From Lytechinus pictus (Eukaryota; Echinodermata; Echinoidea; Temnopleuroida; Toxopneustidae): DNA of 64,000 bases. How positions within the stretch are numbered: position 1 is the stretch's first letter; every line of letters begins with the position of its first letter. The stretch lies in contig NC_087259.1 of the NCBI RefSeq assembly GCF_037042905.1, forward strand, positions 24,042,501 through 24,106,500, in the 5' to 3' direction. Of this stretch, positions 57,360 to 64,000 are shown in pieces. The position numbers and the translations under genes were made by a program. Under the pieces are notes generated by a model that ran no database searches, was not told the origin of the DNA, and saw only the letters and a program-made list of their open reading frames with translations.

Positions 57360-57810
57360 CAGTAGAGGCGCACGGCCAATATTGGAGACTGTCTCCAATG
57401 TGGGAGATTATCTCCAATATCAGAGACTTTTGTAAAGAATTTGGGTATCCAATTTCAGAGACAGTCTCCAGTTTTGAAGTCCAATTTCCTTTGTTTACAT
57501 TTGCTGCAAAAGGATTACCTTGGCGGCAAATAAAAATGTGATAAGCAGATTCCTCATGAAAAATTACCCCTTTTCACCGTCTACTTTAAAAATTCACCGT
57601 CTACTTTTATTTTTTTGATAAGGAATTTTGTTGTCAATCACACACAAAACAAATGGGCTTCTGACCTCAGTGAGACAAAATTTTGGGTGGAAAAAATCAT
57701 ACTTTTGTTGGTGTTGTTTCTTTTGTCCTTTTGCAAAGCAAGTCTCCAATGTGGGAGATTGTCTCCCCTATTGGAGAGAGTCTCCCTTATTTGGCCGTGC
57801 GCCTCTACTG
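57360..57810. mobile_element. Fold-back element with AGTCTCC/GGAGACT motifs
   Basis: CAGTAGAGGCGCACGGCCAA at the left and TTGGCCGTGCGCCTCTACTG at the right are perfect 20-bp inverted repeats, with AAAGG directly outside each. Subterminal TTGGAGACTGTCTCCAATGT and TCTCCAATGTGGGAGATTGT are themselves small palindromes. Confidence 0.8.
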
Positions 57811-57889
57811 AAAGGGGCTAACAGCTAAACCTAAAGATAGGGATGTTAAAACGAAAATCTATTTTTTTAAATCTATGTTTAAAAGCATT

Positions 57890-58180
57890 GAAAAGTACCT
57901 CACCTGAATCAGCATATTCAAAAACCCCAAGTGAATGACATTTAATGTTCCAAAGAGATCTAAATATCTGTTAATCTGAGGCTAAAGTGGGTCCGAATTG
58001 TGACAGATTTGTGTACAAATTTCATTTTGAAATTTCGTCGACACGTATGCACAGAGCTCGGCACTGAACGAGGGATTGTGGGCGTGTCCTTTCTCGCCTC
58101 GGCCTATTGTTACCCAAATACACAACTCGAACGAAAGTGCGTTCACCGTCCCAGTTAGTCTCGGATCCGAGCTTATCCAA
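57890..58180 (-). promoter_or_regulatory. GC-richer stretch, possible PSMB7 upstream exon or promoter
   Basis: 58030-58170 has higher CpG content (GTGTCGACG, AACGCACTTTCGTTCGAG in minus orientation) than its surroundings. Donor-like CAGGTGAGG and GAGGTACTT lie near 57890-57905. Using the second donor, ATGCTGATTCAGGTGAG would join in phase to the catalytic exon as MLIQV-R, a much shorter propeptide than usual. There is no similarity to known PSMB7 N-termini, so this is speculative. Confidence 0.2.
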
Positions 58181-58384
58181 ATAAACAATGATTAAATAAC
58201 AACAAAAAATAGAAAGAAGAGAAAAGAGAAAAAAAAATGGCTCAAATGCAGTCGTTTGGTGACGGATAGTATGCTCTGACCTCTTGCTGATATAAGGATT
58301 AGATATGACATAAGTTTTATGCCATGATAACTAAAGCATGGGGGGCGGGGGCACCGACTTTCAAAATAATTCTTTAAACATCTA

Positions 58385-58964
58385 TATCTAGGCAAGGGAG
58401 GGTCCAGGATTTTCCAAAGGGGGGAGGGCACTATTAGCGGCGGCAATCAAAAAAATTTAGGGGGGGCACCAAAATTTTTGACAAAAAAAGGTTATCAAAG
58501 GGGGGACCGAAAAAAAAAATTTAGCCCCCCAAAAAGGTAACAACGTCCCCCCATAGGCAGCGGGGGGGGGGGGTCGTGTCTCCCCTAAATTTGAGGTGGG
58601 GGACAATCGCCCCCCCCCCTCCTAATTTTTTTGTCGATAACCTTTTTTTTTTGCTTGTCAATTTTTTTTCCTGCGTGCCCCCTAAATTTCAGTGGACCCC
58701 CCTAAAAATTTCATGGGGTCTCCCCTAAAATTTGGTTGATAAACCTTTTTTTTTGGGGGGGGGGGCTTGTCACAAAATTTTGGTGGTCCCCCTCCCCTAA
58801 ATTTTTGCTTTCCGTTGCCAATGGTCCCAACCTCAGATTTAGGGGGGACAGGGCCTATGGAGGGCACATTTTCCCGATGCAAATTTGATAAGCATTACAA
58901 AATGTTTTTACCAAAAATTCAAAGTCATTTCGTCCCTAAAAATTGACAAGCAAAAAAAATAGGG

Positions 58965-58965
<1 letters not shown>
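58385..58965. repeat. G/C-tract-rich nested repeat debris
   Basis: Many copies of CCCCCTAAATTT / AAATTTAGGGGG and TTGACAAGCAAAAAAAA / TTGCTTGTCAA in both orientations among G and C tracts. GGTCCAGGATTTTCCAAAGG at the start matches the interior border of the hAT MITE at 19769. Probably several related elements inserted in one another. Confidence 0.6.

Positions 58966-59000
<35 letters not shown>
58966..59000. repeat. (TA)n microsatellite
   Basis: About 17 TA dinucleotides in a row. Confidence 0.9.
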
Positions 59001-59003
<3 letters not shown>

Positions 59004-59969
59004 TCACTTTCAAGGGGCATGCTTGGGTAAAAAGGGCATGTTTATGTTACAAATTACAAATTTGGCTCTCGATAATTATGCCCCTTGGATCCACCAGTAA
59101 TCTAAGTGGAATTTTTTGTTTTTAGTTTTGATATGGCTACCTTCTCGGAGGGCGTCCTCGCCGCGGTAGCTGGATAGTGCTGCAAAAGAGTAGGCCTTAT
59201 ACATCTTTTGCAGCATTAACTGACACTCCGAGACTTATAATTTTACCTTATACTTAAAAAATGAATAATACAAAATAAAACATAACACTTGTTTTTGGAG
59301 TAAGTTGATGTCAAAATATATTCAGTCTGGGGCATGAAGACTTGGAACTCTGCCCCATATCATTGTACTTGCCTCGCTCGATTTGTATCATAAAATTTTT
59401 TTTTAAATGTTTCCACATTAAAATATAGATCTAAGTACAATGGCCAGAAATAATAGTACGAATAAGCTAGCAGAATTTGAATCATACCACCCATATTATT
59501 GAACGCCAACGAAGGCAGTTTCTAAATCCTGTTTGCTTTATCCCACTTTTCCACTAAGATTTATCCCTTTTGCGTTTCATATGAAAGCAGTTTTGTGCGC
59601 AGATCTAGCGTACCGGTAGGACCACATGCAGTCATTAATAGCTCTCTTTAATTTTTTTTCAACAAATGATGTCTCATGCTTTCGTTAAAATTAATAAATT
59701 AGAATCCTTGTATATGGCCCTGGGAAGTGGGGTGCTCGGGTTGTGACCCCCAAGTTTTTTTGTTGTTTTTTTAGCTGGTGGTGTGTTTTTTGTACACGTA
59801 TATAGTTTAAAACAGGAAGAAGAATGACATTGATTTTTGTACCGCATTATTTTCATTAATTTATTGGTAGAAATACCAAAAAAAAAAAGTTTTGAAAAAA
59901 CATTTTTCAAAACTATTCCGCGGCTCCTGGAAGAATGGAGAGATGGACGGAAGGAGATAAATAAATAGG
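59001..59969. other. No gene seen
   Basis: A plus-strand 14-codon ORF in a GC-rich patch at 59133-59175 is too short to call. TTCCGCGGCTCCTGG near 59916 is a relic of the G-tract element family. Confidence 0.35.
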
Positions 59970-61140
59970 ATGAAGGGGTGGATCCAGCTTTCGCCAAAGG
60001 GGGGGGGGGGCAAATTTTTTTTCACCATTATTTTCCCCAATCGGCCGCGCGAATATGATTTATATTTGTTTCTTTGAAGAAATGTCACTTCTTAGCTTTT
60101 GTCTTATAAATCAACATAAATATATAATATCATAACCCTTTTTATATAGTGTGAGCTAATTTATTTTTAAAAAATATGTTTTTCCCCAAAGTTTGAAATT
60201 TCTGGGCAATGTTTATCATGAAAAAGATGTGTATGCAACTAAATAATTACTAAGAACGCGAAGTGCGAACAGAATTGAAATCATAGGCACTTTTTGTAAC
60301 TTAAACAGGATAGGTATATAACTTAGCAATTGATGCGAAGCGCGAGCACAAAATTGGAAGATTTAGACCTAAAAACGAGACATGTCTTTACACTTCTACA
60401 TAAAGAATGGAAAATTTTAATCAATTATTGTGACCATGAACAGGATCGTCGTTATAAAACAATTAATGCGAGCGCGAAGCGCGAGCGAAAAAAAAATCGT
60501 CATTTAGACCTAAAAAATGGGACACTCTATTCCTGTTTTGTATAATAAGGATGAGTAATAGGGGTTCTTCCTACATAAAAAATGCGAGCACAAAGCGCTA
60601 GCAGAATTTTGTTTTTCAGAAACTGGATAATGGTTGAAATACTAACAAGTTGAGTATCTAGATAGACATGCGCTCGCGTGTTTCCGATTTAGGCCTACAA
60701 TCTAGGCATTCTGAATATATATTTTAACATGAAATTGAAAATCAAAGCGAGCGCGAAGCGCGACCTTAAAATATTTGACATTCTGATCTGAAAAAGGGGT
60801 CAATTTCAGCTCAAGTACTTTGTGAGGTGGATTTGGATCGCACTTAATAAAGAGCTGATAGATTTGACAAAGGACCGGGACATGAAAGTGATGAATATCT
60901 TCCTATTCCTCTTGCTAAGAGCGAGATGAAACAGAAAGGACAATTTAACCATTAAAATTAATATCTGATCTATAAATGCCTAATGAGGCGCGAAATCTGA
61001 TGATAACATGGTATGAAAACTAGAAATTTCAAGCACTTTTGTAATTATGAATATGATGTATCAGGTAATATTTTTAACCGTTTATGCGAGCGCAAGTCGC
61101 GAGCCAAAATTTTTATAAGGCCAAGTCACAAGGATTACCC
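59970..61140 (+). repeat. GCGC-GAA-GCGC hairpin array, copy 1
   Basis: Begins GGTGGATCCAGCTTTCGCCA plus a G tract, like the hAT-MITE border at 19769. AATGCGAGCGCGAAGCGCGA-type motifs then recur at about 60253, 60332, 60465, 60581, 60743 and 61083, each followed by AAAAT(T/A)TT and less conserved text such as AAGCACTTTTGTAATTATGA. Order and interspersed sequence match the second copy at 62060-63920. No ORF is protein-like. Confidence 0.8.
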
Positions 61141-61654
61141 TCCTTTTAACTGCCATTATCAATATGTTACTACATTATAACCATGTATTTACTCTACATA
61201 TGCATTAAATTCTGTGAATCCCATAATCTTGAACCATTAATGCTTCTTTCTTTGACCCATGCTATTTCTGCCCATATATCTCTTGAGGTTTTTTTTTCTC
61301 TCTCTCAAGGTGTGTATGGCACATTGAGGAGTATAGAAGCATGTTGGAGATATTGAAAGGGGTAGAATAATTGAATGAAATTCACGAATGGGAGAGATGC
61401 CGAGGGGGGGGGGCAAAGATGTTGAGACAGAAAGGGGGTTTGAGAGAAAAGAGGGGAATTAACTATAAAGGAACAGCAGTCAGGAGAGGGAAAGAGAGAG
61501 GGGGGAGGAAATCGAAGGAAGATATGCATACGATAAAAGAGTCCTCGTAGAAAAAGTGAGAGAGAGGGGGGATATGGAACTGAGAGATCATAATGAGATA
61601 AGAAAGAAGTAGTAGTGCATGGGCGGATCTATCGCCAATAGGGGGGGGGGGGGT
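61141..61654. other. No gene seen; purine-rich
   Basis: AT-rich, then GAGAGA-rich sequence, ending in GCATGGGCGGATCTATCGCC and a G tract, which looks like the start of the second hairpin-array element. Confidence 0.4.
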
Positions 61655-62043
61655 GCCAATTCGTCTGCGGCCAACTTGTCCACTCATTACATGGTCTACT
61701 TTCATTTAGTCTAATGCCAATCTGTCCATCAACATTTCGTCTAACAGCCATTGGTCCATTAACCATTTGGTCCAATCATCACTTCGTCTAATAACCATCT
61801 CGTCTATGACCATTTAGTCTCATAACCGGTTGGTCTAATACCCATTTTATTTTCATTCATTTTGCACAATAATACACTTATAGTCCAATTAGATGAAATG
61901 GTATATGGACCAAATGGCTTTTGGGTCCACTGGTCATTAGACGGAATGGCATTAGACTAAATGAAAAAAAAGACTATGTGGTGAGTTGACGAACTGATGG
62001 ACCAAACGATAGTAGACGAGTTGGCAATTAGACAAATTGGAAA
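61655..62043. mobile_element. Fold-back element of short GTCTAATGCC-like repeats, copy 2
   Basis: The left half has TTTAGTCTAATGCCAATCTG, TCGTCTAACAGCCATTGGTC and similar units; the right half has inverse units (AGACGGAATGGCATTAGACT, AGACGAGTTGGCAATTAGAC). Same design as 34243-34611. It sits directly after the G tract and before the hairpin array, suggesting insertion into that element. Confidence 0.8.
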
Positions 62044-62059
62044 TAAACCGGGGAAGGGG

Positions 62060-63920
62060 CCGAAAAATATTTGCACCCGTATTTTCCACAATCAGCCGCT
62101 CAAAGTTAATAGGGGTAGTCCAAACAATTACTTCTTTATTCTCATTAAACAGCATACACAAAACACAATATACAATAATCTCATAGCCCCTATAGTGCAA
62201 GTGCGAAGCGCGAGCTAAAATATTTTTGAAATTTCATGTGTTTATCCTCAAAATTGAACATTCTGGGCAATGTTTGTGAAATTGAACAAGATGCGTATTT
62301 TACTAAAATTGCTGCGAGCGCGAAGGAGCAAAAAAAAAAGTAAGTAAGAAAAGAGAGAAATATACGTTCTGGCCTGATCGAAAAGGGACTTGCTAATGGC
62401 GGTTTACAGTTAGCCAAGAAGACGATGCATATTTCAATCAAAATAATGCGAGCGCAAAGCTCGAGCTAAAATGTTTGAAATTCTTACCATAAAAATAGAC
62501 ATTCCAAGCACTTTGTGTATGAACAGAACACAGTGGGAGCACGAAGCGTGAGCGGATAGCAATTGAGATATATAGACCTAAAAAGGAACACTATTTTATA
62601 TTTATGTTTTCTAAATCGTGAAAAGGGTGGGTAATTGGTTACCGTCTTACATTATTTTATAATGCAAGAGCGAGAAGAAAATTTTTTATATTCTAATCTG
62701 AAGCGAGATAATTTAAGCATGCTGTTTTCAATAAAGGATAAGCGGCCCGTCTCAATAAACATGCGTGTTCTAGAATTTGTGCGTTCTTAATACACTTTTT
62801 ATCACGGAAAATCAATAATGCGAGCGCGAAGCGCGAACTGATAATATTGGATATTCCGATGTGAAAAGGTCAAATTAAGCACTGCACTGTGCAGGAAAAT
62901 AATCGTAAAGTGGACATGGATTGCTCTTAAAAAATGAGGCGAATGCAAAGCATGAGCTGAAGTTATTCTGGCCTAGGACCGGGACATTCTAAGGACATTT
63001 TTTCATCATAATTATGAATGTCTTCCGATTCCTCTTCCCAAGCGCAAAAAGAAACATGTCGATCTTCCATTTTGAAAAAGTGACAACTTAATTACGGTAT
63101 TAGGAATTAATGAAATGTTATTAATATCTTATTTACTAATCTAATAAGCCTAATGAGAGCTCTAAATTTGTTGATATTAAAGTGTTAACCCTGGACATTA
63201 TAAGCACTTTTGTAATTATGAATATGATGCATTAATTACCGGTAACGTACTTTTAGAAATTAATGCGAACGGCAATTGCGAGCAAATTTTTAATTTAATA
63301 AACTTATTATTAACTCAAAAAACTGTCATGAAAAGGCGATTTTAAGTACTTTGATTTATATATATTTGAGGTATACATAACTCACCAATTTAAGCACGTG
63401 CGTGCAATGCTAGCTGATAAGATTTGACAATCAGACCTTAAAAAGTTATATTTTGATAAATTTATGGAATAGGGCCTACATGAAGAGGATAGGTACTCCA
63501 CAAATGAAATAATGCTAGGGCACAGCGTGAGCTAAAAATGTTGATACTCAGATCATAAAACGAATATTTTACAAAGCACTTTTTTATTGATTCGTTATAC
63601 CTCGGTCACACTTTTTCTACGGCGAGTAGAAAACAGTCGTTTAAACATTTTTTTGTGCCAGCTAAATATAGGTGGTTTGAATAAAAATGAATAAAACGGC
63701 TGTTTCGACTCTCCGTACGGCCGCCGCAGAGCAAATGTGACCGAGGTATAAATAAAAAAGAATAATGAAAGTTCAATGTCCTAGCTGACCGTACAGTATA
63801 TGTTTTGTATTTTGACTGCAAAGCTTAAATGTCAAGCTCATATATATCAGCCTATTGAGCAATATGTACTCATCGAAAATGAGCAATGCGAGTGCGAAGC
63901 GCGAGCGAAAATTTCTATTT
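62060..63920 (+). repeat. GCGC-GAA-GCGC hairpin array, copy 2
   Basis: TTTTCCACAATCAGCCGCTC parallels TTTTCCCCAATCGGCCGCGC at the start of copy 1. Motif copies lie near 62195, 62311, 62445, 62533, 62661, 62819, 62938, 63261, 63391, 63511 and 63883, commonly 90-160 bases apart. The best preserved are GTGCGAAGCGCGAGC (62200), GCGAGCGCGAAGCGCGAACT (62820) and GCGAGTGCGAAGCGCGAGCG (63888). TAAGCACTTTTGTAATTATG followed by AATATGATGCATTA (63200) matches copy 1 at 61030. Confidence 0.8.
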
Positions 63921-64000
63921 TGCATGTTCTTTTAAATCATCAAAGTCTCCCCTCCCTAATTTTATTCACTTTTCTACCTCCCTTTTCCACTCTCTTTTCC

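Noticed and set aside
59133-59175. ATGGCTACCTTCTCGGAGGG ORF as a PSMB7-like N-terminus
   Set aside because: It is on the opposite strand to PSMB7 and stops after 14 codons.

Overview
The window is a gene-poor, repeat-dense piece of an animal nuclear genome. Intron-containing genes with GT-AG junctions, deuterostome-like protein sequences, tRNA-derived SINEs and very many fold-back (MITE-type) elements point to a marine invertebrate deuterostome, most likely a sea urchin. The phylum is an inference from repeat style and protein similarity; no species is claimed.

Three protein-coding genes can be supported, all on the minus strand. (1) 9275-10417 is a single coding exon for a 380-residue class A (rhodopsin-like) G-protein-coupled receptor, probably for a peptide ligand, with unusual residues at two activation microswitches. 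(2) 32250-37507 is a three-exon gene for a complete 322-residue P-loop sulfotransferase-like protein. Its first two exons are short and lie in introns filled with MITEs. (3) 46607-55239 holds six exons of PSMB7, the trypsin-like beta2 subunit of the 20S proteasome. They run from just before the catalytic threonine to the stop codon; the first coding exon (start of the propeptide) was not found. These genes are unrelated in function and do not form a pathway. One further possible exon (about 24.5 kb) and one possible reverse-transcriptase remnant (39.6 kb) are weakly supported.

The rest is mainly mobile and repetitive DNA. 0-8.1 kb: a fold-back element, a 150-bp tandem array split by a TTAA MITE, and a large inverted repeat with many YY1-like motifs. 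10-14.3 kb: small fold-back elements, a duplicated 230-bp block, a GTCTCGCC-ended element with nuclear-receptor-type DR1 motifs, and a TTAA MITE. 15-31 kb: CAT-rich and AGT-rich microsatellites, SINEs, several fold-back elements and a 27-bp minisatellite. 31-46 kb: SINE pieces, three families of TTAA MITEs (two sharing one target site), a fold-back family built from short repeats, and TA-flanked MITEs. 48-52 kb: two hAT-type insertions with exact 8-bp target duplications inside PSMB7 introns, one of them nested. 56-64 kb: a second DR1-bearing element, G-rich elements, and two diverged copies of an array built around a short GCGC-GAA-GCGC hairpin.

The strongest unexplained signals are that hairpin array (60.2-63.9 kb), the transcription-factor-like motifs carried in arrays by unrelated elements (YY1, DR1, CRE), and the nested insertions with exact target-site duplications.
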